From assembly GCA_039024635.1 (NCBI GenBank), contig JBCCQA010000009.1, positions 1 to 64,000 of the forward strand: a DNA stretch of 64,000 nt, read 5' to 3'. This stretch comes from Kuafuiihalomonas sp039024635 (GTDB lineage Bacteria > Myxococcota > Kuafuiibacteriia > Kuafuiibacteriales > Kuafuiibacteriaceae). Shown in pieces: positions 36,354 through 45,178 of this stretch. Every line of letters starts with the position of its first letter. Position 1 is the first letter of the stretch. The notes beneath the pieces were generated by a model. The model was not told where the DNA came from. It worked only from the letters and a program-made list of their open reading frames with translations, and made no database searches. The position numbers were made by a program, and so were the translations under genes.

Positions 36354-36371
36354 ATCTCGCCGAGTGACGCT
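36336..36371 (+). terminator. hairpin spanning GH57 stop codon
   Basis: AGCGTCACTCGGCG, 8-nt loop, CGCCGAGTGACGCT: a perfect 14-bp stem. The TGA stop (36351-36353) is in the loop and the left arm encodes the last residues. A second pairing, TTCGAGCT/AGCTCGAA (36376-36383 and 36412-36419), follows. No U tract. It sits between convergent genes and could act in both directions. Confidence 0.7.
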
Positions 36372-36469
36372 CAGCTTCGAGCTCACTTCCCGGCGAGTGG
36401 GTCGAGCCTTCAGCTCGAAAGACCCCAGGTGGGATCAGTCCGCATCGCCAGGGCGTCGAACCAGGCGAC

Positions 36470-37093
36470 TCAGGTTCCGGTTACGATGAGGTCGAAGGTT
36501 GCTTCGACGTCGGTGTCGCCAGTGTTGCGGTCCGAGGTGTCGGTCTTCACGGGCTGGCCGTTGACCGGGGGCTGGTGCTTCAGGAGCACGACGAAGGTCT
36601 CGCCCATACCAGCCGTCACGTTGTCGATGTCGGCCGAAAGACCCAAGGGCCGGCCGTTGCCATCGAAGTCAGCGTAGCTGACGGTCACCAAGGGGTTGCT
36701 TCCGGTGAAGGTCTCGCTGTCGACGCCCGTACCCTCGAAGAAGAACTGATGCTCGTCGTCCTCTTCCTGGATCTCCTCGGTGATATTCTCGATGTCCGCC
36801 GGATTCGTGGTGTCCAACAGCCGAATGGCGAGGGAGTAGGTCTCATCCGCCACTAGGGTGATGGGCGTGATGGTTGGGGCCATGCCGCCTTGACCGTCCT
36901 GATCGGTCCAGGTGGCCACGGTGTCTCCGCCGCCCGCAGCGGTAAAGGTCAAAATGACCTGGGTGATGGTCTCGACGCCCTCATCACCACCATTGCCATT
37001 GTCCGCTTCGTCTTCGCCGCAGGCGGTCAGTCCGAGCACGGCCAGAGGCAGGCAAAAGCTCAAGGTCTTCAGTTTCTTCATCATGGTGTTCAT
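36470..37093 (-). CDS. lipoprotein partner of TonB-dependent receptor
   Basis: 207 residues. Signal peptide with lipobox LGLTAC (Cys 25), then a Gly/Asp/Glu linker and a beta-rich domain (ITQVILTFTAAGG, VATWTDQDGQGG, EEDDEHQFFFEGTG). Similar lipoproteins with a DEHQFFF-like core occur, as I recall it, beside TonB receptors in Bacteroidetes. ATG overlaps the receptor stop codon (ATGA). Probably a surface or periplasmic ligand-binding partner; ligand unknown, possibly a metal. Confidence 0.8.
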   Translation of the reverse strand: MNTMMKKLKTLSFCLPLAVLGLTACGEDEADNGNGGDEGVETITQVILTFTAAGGGDTVATWTDQDGQGGMAPTITPITLVADETYSLAIRLLDTTNPADIENITEEIQEEDDEHQFFFEGTGVDSETFTGSNPLVTVSYADFDGNGRPLGLSADIDNVTAGMGETFVVLLKHQPPVNGQPVKTDTSDRNTGDTDVEATFDLIVTGT

Positions 37094-39489
37094 CTTGTTC
37101 TCTGTTCCTTCTGTTGTTTTCCTGTCTCCAGGGTGAATGGAATGGTCATGCGCAGGAAGGCCTGCACACCCGGTTCATCCGCGTAGTAGCGGAGTCGGCT
37201 CAAGTAGTCGCGATAAAGAGCGTTGGTCGCATTCTGTACTTCGAGGGAAACGATCAGCTCCTGGTCTCCGATGTCGAAGGTCCCGCCCAGTCCGGCGTTC
37301 AAGAGAACGTACTGCTGAGGCGGAGGCGTGAAGTCGGCCGCGATATCGAAGCGAGTCTGACGGAGGGTCAGCGTCCCTTCGGCGTAGATATAGGTGTCGT
37401 GGACCTTGGGTCCGCTCGGCAGCTCGAAGGTGAGGCGCTGAGAGACGCGGTCGGCGGGAACGAAGACCAAGAAGCGGTCTTCGCCGAGGTCTCGAGCTCG
37501 AACGATGGATGCCTGGGTGTCGAAGCTCAGCTTGGGCAACTCGGCGTGGAGGACGCCGTCGAAGCCCCAAAACCGGGCGTCGGTCTGACGATAGTTGAAG
37601 GTCGGGAGCTCACCCACCACCGTGGCCTCCGTGACGGGTACCCCGTCCTCATCGATGTTCGGGGCCAGGTAGACGTAGTTGAAGAAGTTCTGAACGTAGC
37701 CCGTGAGCTGGAAGCGGAAGCGAGGCTTGGACACCCCGAGGGTGCTCTGAACGTTGAGGGTGTACTCGATGTCCAGGCTAGGGTCTCCAATCTGCAGACC
37801 CGCTACCCCGACCGAGGGGCCGTCGGCGAAGAGCTCGGGCGGAGACGGGTTCCTGGAAGCGGTCGCCACCTGACCGCGGAGCGACCAGTCGTTGCCCAAG
37901 TCGTAGACGGCGCCCATCGAGCCCGTAACCGAAAGGTAGTCGAGCGATTCTTCCCGACCCGGGGCCTCGCCTCGGGGCGCGATGGTGTTGTCGTAGGCCT
38001 GAAAGTCGACCCGAACGCCGGCCTCCGCCTCCCAACGGGCCTTAACCCAGCGCCCGATGAAGAAGCTGCCGATGCCGAGCCGAGTGTAGTCGGGGATGAA
38101 CGGGAACCCTTCGTAGGCGTTCTCTTGGGCCTCTAGGAGGATTCCGGGCTCGAGGGTGAAATCTCCGGTCTGGTGCTCGAGGCTGGCCGATAGGCTGTGA
38201 GTGTCGAGACGAAAGGCGCCTTGCGCAAAGTCTTCCAAAGAGCCACGGACCGTGTCGAACTCTCTGCGATCGTCGGTTTGGAAGGCGTAAAAAGCATCCA
38301 GCGAAGTTCGAGGTCCCAAAGGTACCTCGACCCCTAGCCGGACCTGGTAGTGCTCGGAATTGATGTTGGGACGGTCGAAGTCGTAGTCGAAGCGGAAGGT
38401 GTCGACGAGTCTGGGCAGCTCCAGCCGCTGCGCGTCGAGGAAAGAATCGAGGGACTCATCCCTAATTCGGGTGAAGAGGCCGTAGGTCGTTTGGTAGCCC
38501 CTGACCGAAAGCTCGATCTTGGCTCGGCCGGGCATCCAGGCCACGCCGCCGGTGAAGCCGAACTCTTCCTGGCCGGTGTTGTCGAGGACGTAGCGAGGAC
38601 TATCCAGACTGCCTGTGCGCCGGTAGCTAGCCTGAGCCCGGGCGGCCCAAGCCTTGCTCAGTCGGGCCCGAACGGAAGCGTTGGCCGAGCCGCCCCGACC
38701 GTTTGCGATGGCAACCCCGGTGCCCTCGCCTTCGATGCGTCCTGGAGCGTCGGGATAGGGGGCGGGCTCCAAGGATATGACGCCACCTATGGCCTTCGGT
38801 CCGTATCGAACGGTGGCCGCGCCCTTGGTCACCACGACCCGCTCCGCGCCATAGACGTCGACCTCGGGCGCATGGTCGAGACCCCAGTCCTGGCTCTCGA
38901 GGCGGACGCCCTCCTGAAGAATCAGAAGTCGATCCGCGGTCAGTCCGTTGATGATCGGCTTGGAAACTGCCCCCGTCCCGAGGGCGCGGATGCCGGGAAG
39001 TTGCTCCAGGGTCCGGGCTAGATCTCGACCTCGCTGGCTTCGAAGTTCGTCCTCGCCGAGGAGCGAGGTGGCCCGGGCCGAGCGCTCCTCCTCGGACAGG
39101 GACTCGCCGTCCACCCGAACCCGGTCCACGGAGCCGGTCAGAAGGTAGTAGTCGTGGCGGTTGGGCCCATCGTTCAGACCAAAGCTCTCGGTGTGGGTCT
39201 GGTAGCCCGGGCGCCGAACTTCAATCTGGGCCGTGCCCGGGCAGAGGTCCTGGAGGACATAGTTCCCATCGGACCCACTCTTGGCCTCTCGATCTCGGTC
39301 AGTTCGCACCAGAATCGACGCACCGACTACAGCGTCCAGGGTCTGGACGTCGATGACTCGACCGCTCAACACGCTCGTACATCCTTCGTCTGCCGCGCGA
39401 GCCACGGTCGGCGCCGCGCAGGCCAGCAGCGCGCCCAGGGCCACGAATCGCACGCGGGCTGAGGTAGGCGACGCACCGGCGAGATGCAA
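37090..39489 (-). CDS. TonB-dependent outer-membrane receptor
   Basis: 799 residues from TTG 39489; GTG 39453 gives a tidier signal peptide (FVALGALLACAAPTVARA). A carboxypeptidase-regulatory-like domain (SGRVIDVQTLDAVVGASILV) is followed by the plug (TLEQLPGIRALG, KPIINGLTADRLLILQEGV, ERVVVTKGAATVRYGP) and a 22-strand type barrel. Needs ExbB/ExbD/TonB energy; an exbBD pair lies at 13 kb. Coupled to the downstream lipoprotein gene. The plug reads like ZnuD-type metal receptors, but substrate assignment is inference. Confidence 0.92.
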   Translation of the reverse strand: MHLAGASPTSARVRFVALGALLACAAPTVARAADEGCTSVLSGRVIDVQTLDAVVGASILVRTDRDREAKSGSDGNYVLQDLCPGTAQIEVRRPGYQTHTESFGLNDGPNRHDYYLLTGSVDRVRVDGESLSEEERSARATSLLGEDELRSQRGRDLARTLEQLPGIRALGTGAVSKPIINGLTADRLLILQEGVRLESQDWGLDHAPEVDVYGAERVVVTKGAATVRYGPKAIGGVISLEPAPYPDAPGRIEGEGTGVAIANGRGGSANASVRARLSKAWAARAQASYRRTGSLDSPRYVLDNTGQEEFGFTGGVAWMPGRAKIELSVRGYQTTYGLFTRIRDESLDSFLDAQRLELPRLVDTFRFDYDFDRPNINSEHYQVRLGVEVPLGPRTSLDAFYAFQTDDRREFDTVRGSLEDFAQGAFRLDTHSLSASLEHQTGDFTLEPGILLEAQENAYEGFPFIPDYTRLGIGSFFIGRWVKARWEAEAGVRVDFQAYDNTIAPRGEAPGREESLDYLSVTGSMGAVYDLGNDWSLRGQVATASRNPSPPELFADGPSVGVAGLQIGDPSLDIEYTLNVQSTLGVSKPRFRFQLTGYVQNFFNYVYLAPNIDEDGVPVTEATVVGELPTFNYRQTDARFWGFDGVLHAELPKLSFDTQASIVRARDLGEDRFLVFVPADRVSQRLTFELPSGPKVHDTYIYAEGTLTLRQTRFDIAADFTPPPQQYVLLNAGLGGTFDIGDQELIVSLEVQNATNALYRDYLSRLRYYADEPGVQAFLRMTIPFTLETGKQQKEQRTR

Positions 39490-39513
39490 GCGGATTGCAT
39501 CAGCAAACGCAAG

Positions 39514-40173
39514 TCACTTGCGCATGCCGATTTCGATGAGATCGACGTCGACCTTGCCCCTCGGCACGAGGGGATTCTCGATCCATACTTTCTCGACCGT
39601 CACGAAGCGAACGCGCTGAAGCTCCGCGACAAAATTGACGGCTGGCTTGCGTCCGGGGTCGGCGAGCAGAGCCCGGGATCCGGTCCATCCCTTGAAGATA
39701 GCCAGGAGCCAAGGCACGTTCCGGGCCTCGTAGAGGAGGTCGGCGCCGATGAGCAGATCCTGCTCCAGCGGGGCCGCGGTCCTCCAGTCGAGCCGCCCCG
39801 TGTCGACCTGGAACTCGTTCAGCTTCGCGCTCGCCTCCACGTAGCGGAGCGCGTCCTCGTCCCAGTCAGTCGCCAGGACATGGGCGCCTTGGTGGGCGGC
39901 GGCGAGGGCCGAAAGGCCGAGCCCACAACCCAGCTCCACGACGCTCTGATTGCGGAGATCTTGGGTCAGGAGCCGCTCGGCCAGGGCCAGCGCCGAGGGC
40001 CAGAGGTCAGCCCAGTAGGGCATCTTGTCATCAGGGTCAGGGGGCCCCTCGATCAGAGCGTCAAGAAGCTGCTCGGGCGAAGGGGGCCGCCAGAGGCGGA
40101 AGCTGGCCCCCCGAAGGACCACATCCTCTTGCCGGGAGGAGTAAGGCAGAGGCCGCAGCCCGTCCAAAATCAC
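39514..40173 (-). CDS. class I SAM methyltransferase (METTL/Methyltransf_16-like)
   Basis: 219 residues. SAM-binding motif VELGCGLGLSALAA, the acidic residue in ATDWDEDAL, and PYWADLWPSALALAERLL upstream, typical of the nicotinamide N-methyltransferase/lysine methyltransferase group (Methyltransf_16). Target, small molecule or protein, unknown. GTG start overlaps the fumarase stop codon by 4 nt (GTGA). Confidence 0.88.
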   Translation of the reverse strand: MILDGLRPLPYSSRQEDVVLRGASFRLWRPPSPEQLLDALIEGPPDPDDKMPYWADLWPSALALAERLLTQDLRNQSVVELGCGLGLSALAAAHQGAHVLATDWDEDALRYVEASAKLNEFQVDTGRLDWRTAAPLEQDLLIGADLLYEARNVPWLLAIFKGWTGSRALLADPGRKPAVNFVAELQRVRFVTVEKVWIENPLVPRGKVDVDLIEIGMRK

Positions 40174-41567
40174 GAGCGAGGCTTGGGGCCGATCATGTCC
40201 TCGGGGCGCACGTAGCGGTCGAAGTCCTCTGAAGAGAGGTAGCCCAAAGCGAGGATCGCCTCCTTGAGGGTGGTCCCCTCTTTATAGGCCTTCTTCGCGA
40301 CTTGAGATGCCTTGTCATAGCCGATTTGAGGGTTCAGGGCGGTCACCAGCATTAGGGACTCGTGAAGGAGCTGATCGATGCGGGCCAGGTTGGGCTCGAT
40401 TCCTTCGGCGCAGTGGATTCGGAAAGAGCGGCTCCCGTCGGCCAGAAGTCGAATCGACTCCAAGACCGAGTGAACGATCATGGGCTTGTAGACGTTGAGC
40501 TCGAAGTTGCCTTGCGAGCCGGCGAAACCAACCCCTGCGTCGTTCCCGAACACCCGGCAGCACAGCATGGTCAAAGCCTCACACTGGGTCGGGTTGACCT
40601 TGCCCGGCATGATGGAGCTGCCGGGCTCGTTCTCCGGAATCTTCAGCTCGCCCAGGCCGCAGCGAGGCCCGCTCGCTAGCCAGCGGACGTCGTTGGCGAT
40701 CTTCATGAGCGCAGCTGCCGTCTGACGGAGCGCGCCGCTTAGGCCGACCATCCCGTCATGGGCGGCGAGGGCCGAAAATTTGTTGGGCGCACTCACGAAA
40801 GGCAGGCCGGTTCGCTCGGCCAGGGCCGACGCCACGCCCTCCGCGTAACCTTCGATGGTGTTCAGCCCAGTCCCCACCGCGGTCCCACCGATGGCCAGCT
40901 CGTAGACCTGCGCCATGGCTGCTTCGATGGCTTGCCGAGCATGGGCGAGCTGGTCTTCCCAGCCTGAGACCTCCTGACCGAGGGAGAGGGGTGTCGCGTC
41001 CTGCAGATGGGTTCGACCAATCTTGATGACCTCTGCGAAGTCCTGACTCTTCTGCGAAAACACCTGCCGAAGCTGCTCGAGCTCGGGCAGTAGCTCCTCG
41101 GTCACGGCCAGGGCCGCCGCCACGTGCATGACGGTGGGGAAGGAGTCGTTGGTCGACTGGGAGCGATTGACGTGATCGTTGGGGTGGACGCCATCCTTGG
41201 AACCCAAGGGCCGACCGGCCATCTCGTTGGCCCGATTGGCGATGACTTCGTTGACGTTCATATTGGTCTGGGTGCCGGAGCCGGTCTGCCAGACGACGAG
41301 GGGAAAGTGATCGTCGAGCTTTCCTTCAATCACTTCCGCGGCCGCCTTTTGCACCAGGTCGGCCACGTCGTCGGGAAGGTTTCCAAGCCCATGGTTCACT
41401 TCGGCCGCCGACTGCTTCACGAGCCCGTAGGCCCGAATGAACACCCGAGGGAACCGGTGATCGCCGATGCGGAAGTTCTCTTTGGAGCGCTGGGTCTGAG
41501 CGCCCCAATAGCGGTCGGCGGGGACCTCGATTGGGCCGAAGCTGTCGGTTTCGGTGCGGCTACTCAC
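40170..41567 (-). CDS. fumC: class II fumarate hydratase FumC
   Basis: 465 residues, standard size. Interconverts fumarate and L-malate in the TCA cycle, without an iron-sulfur cluster. Signature GSSIMPGKVNP (about residue 320), with SGSGTQTNMNVNEV and GRTHLQDATP. GTG start. Followed by the coupled methyltransferase gene. Confidence 0.96.
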   Translation of the reverse strand: MSSRTETDSFGPIEVPADRYWGAQTQRSKENFRIGDHRFPRVFIRAYGLVKQSAAEVNHGLGNLPDDVADLVQKAAAEVIEGKLDDHFPLVVWQTGSGTQTNMNVNEVIANRANEMAGRPLGSKDGVHPNDHVNRSQSTNDSFPTVMHVAAALAVTEELLPELEQLRQVFSQKSQDFAEVIKIGRTHLQDATPLSLGQEVSGWEDQLAHARQAIEAAMAQVYELAIGGTAVGTGLNTIEGYAEGVASALAERTGLPFVSAPNKFSALAAHDGMVGLSGALRQTAAALMKIANDVRWLASGPRCGLGELKIPENEPGSSIMPGKVNPTQCEALTMLCCRVFGNDAGVGFAGSQGNFELNVYKPMIVHSVLESIRLLADGSRSFRIHCAEGIEPNLARIDQLLHESLMLVTALNPQIGYDKASQVAKKAYKEGTTLKEAILALGYLSSEDFDRYVRPEDMIGPKPRS

Positions 41568-42080
41568 GCCTTGGCGCTACCACAGTTGAAGTCGGGAGGG
41601 CGGCGCGAGGACGCTCAGAACAGACCGACCAACAGGGCGAGCAAGGGAAGGCCGAAGGCCACCGCGGTCAGGACGTCCCCCGAGGGGTTCTGCTGAGGCT
41701 CGAGCATGGCTGCGCACAATGTGTTCAACTCTCATGCCTACCTCGGAGCCACACGCTTCGCGCCCGACCGTCGAAAAACCGTGACTCCAACGCCGGACCC
41801 GTGACGCCGGCGTCTCGATCGAGCCTGGCGCTCCAAGGCGGGTTTTACCTGTCCGCCGGGCCGTGGCTCCATCCCGTCGACCCTTTGGCGGCGACGGCCG
41901 TCCCGGCCTCTAGAAGGACCTCCTATGCAGGTCAGCTTGCCAAGCCGGCTCCGCAAACTCGCAGGCACAGCCCAAGGCCACCGCTTCCTATCCAGCGTTC
42001 TTCGATTCCCTAGTGAATTCCCGAGAAAGCCCCGTCGTTCGCATGACATCGCCCGCGCAGTCGTCTACGGACGCTCGGCC
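41568..42080. other. intergenic region between fumC and prfC
   Basis: 513 nt between divergent genes, with no long coding frame. It contains a possible 30-codon membrane peptide gene on the minus strand (41615-41707) and presumably the promoters of fumC and prfC. An open stretch upstream of prfC is in frame but not similar to RF3. No strong repeat was seen. Confidence 0.6.
41615..41707 (-). CDS. possible 30-residue single-helix membrane peptide
   Basis: ATG at 41707, stop TGA at 41615-41617. A short polar N-terminus (MLEPQQNPSGD) and then one hydrophobic segment (VLTAVAFGLPLLALLVGLF) to the end, like a small membrane protein. No clear Shine-Dalgarno sequence. 47 nt upstream of fumC in the same direction. 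Could be chance. Confidence 0.3.
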   Translation of the reverse strand: MLEPQQNPSGDVLTAVAFGLPLLALLVGLF

Positions 42081-43673
42081 ATGGTCTCGGCGGCCAAGCT
42101 AGAGAAGGAAGCGGAGCGAAGACGGACCTTCGCCATCATTTCTCACCCCGACTCGGGCAAGACGACCCTGACCGAGAAGCTTCTCTTGTACGCCAAGGCC
42201 ATCCACTTAGCAGGCTCGGTCAAGGCTCGGCGGGCCTCGCGACACGCGGTTTCAGACTGGATGAAGATGGAGCAAGAGCGTGGCATCTCCGTGACCTCAT
42301 CGGTCCTTCAGTTCGAGAACGAGGGCCGGGTCCTGAACCTGCTCGATACGCCGGGACACGCCGACTTCTCCGAAGACACCTACCGTACCCTGGCCGCCGT
42401 CGACTCGGCGGTCATGCTAATGGACCACGCGAAGGGCGTCGAGGCCCGAACTCAGAAGCTCTTCGACGCCTGTCGACTCCGAAAGATCCCAGTCGTCACC
42501 TTCATGAATAAGCTGGACCGAGACGGCCTTGATCCTCTGGAGCTCGTGGACGACGTGAGCGCCAAGCTCGATCTCCGGGTTGCGCCTCGCACCTGGCCAG
42601 TAGGCATGGGTCGGCATTTCAAGGGCGTGGTCGACATCCCGAGCCGAACCTTCATCTCTTACGGCGCCCGAAAGCACGGGGCCGAGATCCTCGACTGCGA
42701 ACGCGTGCCCTGGGACCAGGCCAAGGAGCTCGTGGGCGAAGGCACCTTCGAGAAGGTCGAAGAAGACCTGGCCCTCCTGGCCGAAGCAGGTGAAGACTAC
42801 GACGAGGCCGGCTTTCTGGATGGCGAACTCAGCCCACTGTTCTGGGGCTCCGCCATGACCAACTTCGGGGTGGACACTCTGCTGGAATACCTGACCGGCC
42901 ATGCCGCTCGCCCCGGCCCGCGCCACACGGAAGACCGACGAGAGGTCGAGCCCGGAAACGCCAACTTCTCGGGCTTCGTCTTTAAGATCCAGGCGAACAT
43001 GAACCCCAAGCACCGAGATCGGGTTGCGTTCTTGCGAGTCGTCAGCGGAGCCTTCGAAAAAGGTATCGACGTCACGATCGGCCGATCGGGCGAGAGCCTG
43101 AAACTGGCCCGTCCCCTCTCCTTCATGGCCCAGGACCGGCAGGATCTGACCGAGGCCTGGCCCGGCGACATCGTGGGCATCTACGACAGCGACAAGCTTC
43201 GGGTGGGGGACACCGTGTCCAAGAAAGGTCGACTCAAGTTCGCCGGGATTCCTCGCTTTGCGCCCGAGCACTTCGGCCGCCTACGTCTCAAAGATCCTCT
43301 CAAGCGAAAGCAGCTCGACACCGGTCTGGCCCAGCTCGGCTACGAGGGCGTCATCCAGGTCTTCTACCGCTCGACCTCGGACCGCCAGAACCCGTACCTG
43401 GGGGCGGTGGGACTTCTTCAGTTCGAGGTCCTCCAGGAGCGTCTCAAGAACGAGTACAACGTGAACGCGATCTTCGAGGGCATGAGCTTCACCCATGCCC
43501 GCTGGATCGGCGGCACCGAAGATGCCAAGCGCTGGCTGCTGGGCTCTTCGAGCTACACGGTAGTCTACGACCGCAACGAGTCCCCGGTTCTCTTGACCGA
43601 GACCGAGTGGGCCATCAACTACGCGCTCGAGAACGCCCCTGGCCTCGAGCTCTACGACATCGAGCCACTGTGA
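42081..43673 (+). CDS. prfC: peptide chain release factor 3
   Basis: 530 residues from ATG 42081, matching RF3 (529 in E. coli). GTPase that recycles RF1/RF2 after termination. G1 SHPDSGKTTLTE, effector block QERGISVTSSVLQF, G3 DTPGHADFSEDT, G4 MNKLDRDG; the C-terminus has GAVGLLQFEVLQERL. Frame upstream to 41925 adds an unrelated head. Its stop overlaps the start of the transporter gene by 4 nt. Confidence 0.95.
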   Translation: MVSAAKLEKEAERRRTFAIISHPDSGKTTLTEKLLLYAKAIHLAGSVKARRASRHAVSDWMKMEQERGISVTSSVLQFENEGRVLNLLDTPGHADFSEDTYRTLAAVDSAVMLMDHAKGVEARTQKLFDACRLRKIPVVTFMNKLDRDGLDPLELVDDVSAKLDLRVAPRTWPVGMGRHFKGVVDIPSRTFISYGARKHGAEILDCERVPWDQAKELVGEGTFEKVEEDLALLAEAGEDYDEAGFLDGELSPLFWGSAMTNFGVDTLLEYLTGHAARPGPRHTEDRREVEPGNANFSGFVFKIQANMNPKHRDRVAFLRVVSGAFEKGIDVTIGRSGESLKLARPLSFMAQDRQDLTEAWPGDIVGIYDSDKLRVGDTVSKKGRLKFAGIPRFAPEHFGRLRLKDPLKRKQLDTGLAQLGYEGVIQVFYRSTSDRQNPYLGAVGLLQFEVLQERLKNEYNVNAIFEGMSFTHARWIGGTEDAKRWLLGSSSYTVVYDRNESPVLLTETEWAINYALENAPGLELYDIEPL

Positions 43674-45178
43674 CCAACGAACGATCCCTCACTCTTCGAC
43701 TGCTCGACTTCGTCGAGCGCGCAGGTAATCGCCTTCCCCATCCATTCTGGCTCTTCTTGCTCCTCATCGTCGCCACGGCACTAGTCTCCGAACTGGGCGT
43801 CCAGATGGAGTGGTCGGCCGTCGGTCCCGACGGCAGTACAACGACGCCTCAGTCCTTACTGCGGGCCGATGCCTTGCGCTGGTTCGTACTCCACATGGTT
43901 GAGAACTTTGGGCACTTCGAGCCCCTGTCCCTCGTCCTGGTGATGCTGATGGGGGTGGCCGTGGCCGAAGGGGCGGGGATGGTCACGGCGGTCATGCGGG
44001 CCGTCGCCCTCGCTGTTCCCCGGAGCCTCATCACGCCGGTCCTCTTCGCCCTCGCCGCTTGCGGGAACATTGGCTCCGACGCGGGTGTGGTCGTCATTCC
44101 TCCCTTGGCGGCCGCGGTGTTCAAGCAGCTCGGTCGAAACCCCGTCGTGGGCGTCCTCGTGGGCTACGTCGGCGCGACGGCTGGATTCACCGCCAACCTC
44201 TTTCCCGCCGGGACCGACGTCTTGGCCATGTCTTTGACCAACGCGGCGACCGGAGGCGAACCAGAGATCGGTGTGCTGGCCAACTGGTACTTCATGGCGG
44301 TGTCGGTTCTCTTCCTGGCCGCCATCGGCACTTTGGTGACTCGGATCTTCGTCGAGCCTCGGCTTCCGTCGGTGCGGGTCGACACCAGCGCGGAGCTTCC
44401 CGAGCTCAGCGCGATCGAAAAGAAGGGCCTCCTTTGGTCCAGCCTGGCCGTGCTGCTCCTGGCCGGGGTCTGGCTCGTCACCATCTTGCCCAGTCAGGGC
44501 GTCCTCCGAGCCGAAGATCCAGGCATGTTCTGGCGTTCTCCTTTCTTCAAGGGTCTGATCCCGGTTCTGTTCAGCCTCTTCGTGGTGGGCGGCATTGTTT
44601 ACGGCCGAGTGGTCGGGAGCGTCGAACGGGCCGACGACATCCTAGACTTCATGGGCGACGCCATGAAGCGCATGGGGCCCTACATCGTCTTGGTGCTCGC
44701 CATTTCTCAATTCACCGAGATGTTCCAGTACGCCAAGTTGGACCGGCTCATCGCGTTGGGGGGCGCCGACTTGCTCAGGTCGGCGGGGATTCAAGACGCG
44801 CCCGTCCCCTTCTTCGTGGCCTTCATCGCCGCGGTTGCCGTGGCCAACCTCTTCATGGGGAGCGCGTCAGCCAAGTGGGCCATCTTCGCGCCGGTCTTTG
44901 TACCCATGTTCATGCAGGTTGGCTTTCATCCCGCCTTCACCCAGCTTCTCTACCGGCTCGGAGACTCCATCACGAATTGCGTAAGCCCCCTCTATCCCTA
45001 CTTCCCGCTCCTTCTTGGCTGGATTGCGGACGAAGATCCCAAGCGGGCCAAGGTGGGGACGGTGCTGTCCCTTCTCGTTCCCTACGCGGCCTTCCTGCTC
45101 GTGGGGTGGATCTGCATGATGATCCTGTGGTTCGTGCTTGGGCTTCCGGTCGGTCCGGCCAGCCCGATTCACCTCTGA
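43670..45178 (+). CDS. AbgT family transporter
   Basis: 502 residues from GTG 43670, overlapping the prfC stop (GTGA). About 12 hydrophobic helices. Family markers: RLPHPFWLFLLL, TAGFTANLFPAGTDVLAMSLT and MGSASAKWAIFAPVFVPM. AbgT proteins import p-aminobenzoyl-glutamate or export antifolate sulfonamides; which applies here is not clear. Probably reads in one transcript with prfC, an uncommon pairing. 10-nt 3' overlap with the next gene on the other strand. Confidence 0.9.
   Translation: MTNERSLTLRLLDFVERAGNRLPHPFWLFLLLIVATALVSELGVQMEWSAVGPDGSTTTPQSLLRADALRWFVLHMVENFGHFEPLSLVLVMLMGVAVAEGAGMVTAVMRAVALAVPRSLITPVLFALAACGNIGSDAGVVVIPPLAAAVFKQLGRNPVVGVLVGYVGATAGFTANLFPAGTDVLAMSLTNAATGGEPEIGVLANWYFMAVSVLFLAAIGTLVTRIFVEPRLPSVRVDTSAELPELSAIEKKGLLWSSLAVLLLAGVWLVTILPSQGVLRAEDPGMFWRSPFFKGLIPVLFSLFVVGGIVYGRVVGSVERADDILDFMGDAMKRMGPYIVLVLAISQFTEMFQYAKLDRLIALGGADLLRSAGIQDAPVPFFVAFIAAVAVANLFMGSASAKWAIFAPVFVPMFMQVGFHPAFTQLLYRLGDSITNCVSPLYPYFPLLLGWIADEDPKRAKVGTVLSLLVPYAAFLLVGWICMMILWFVLGLPVGPASPIHL

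Noticed and set aside
41925..42080. N-terminal extension of RF3
   Set aside because: Open in frame but unlike RF3; ATG 42081 gives the usual length and N-terminus.
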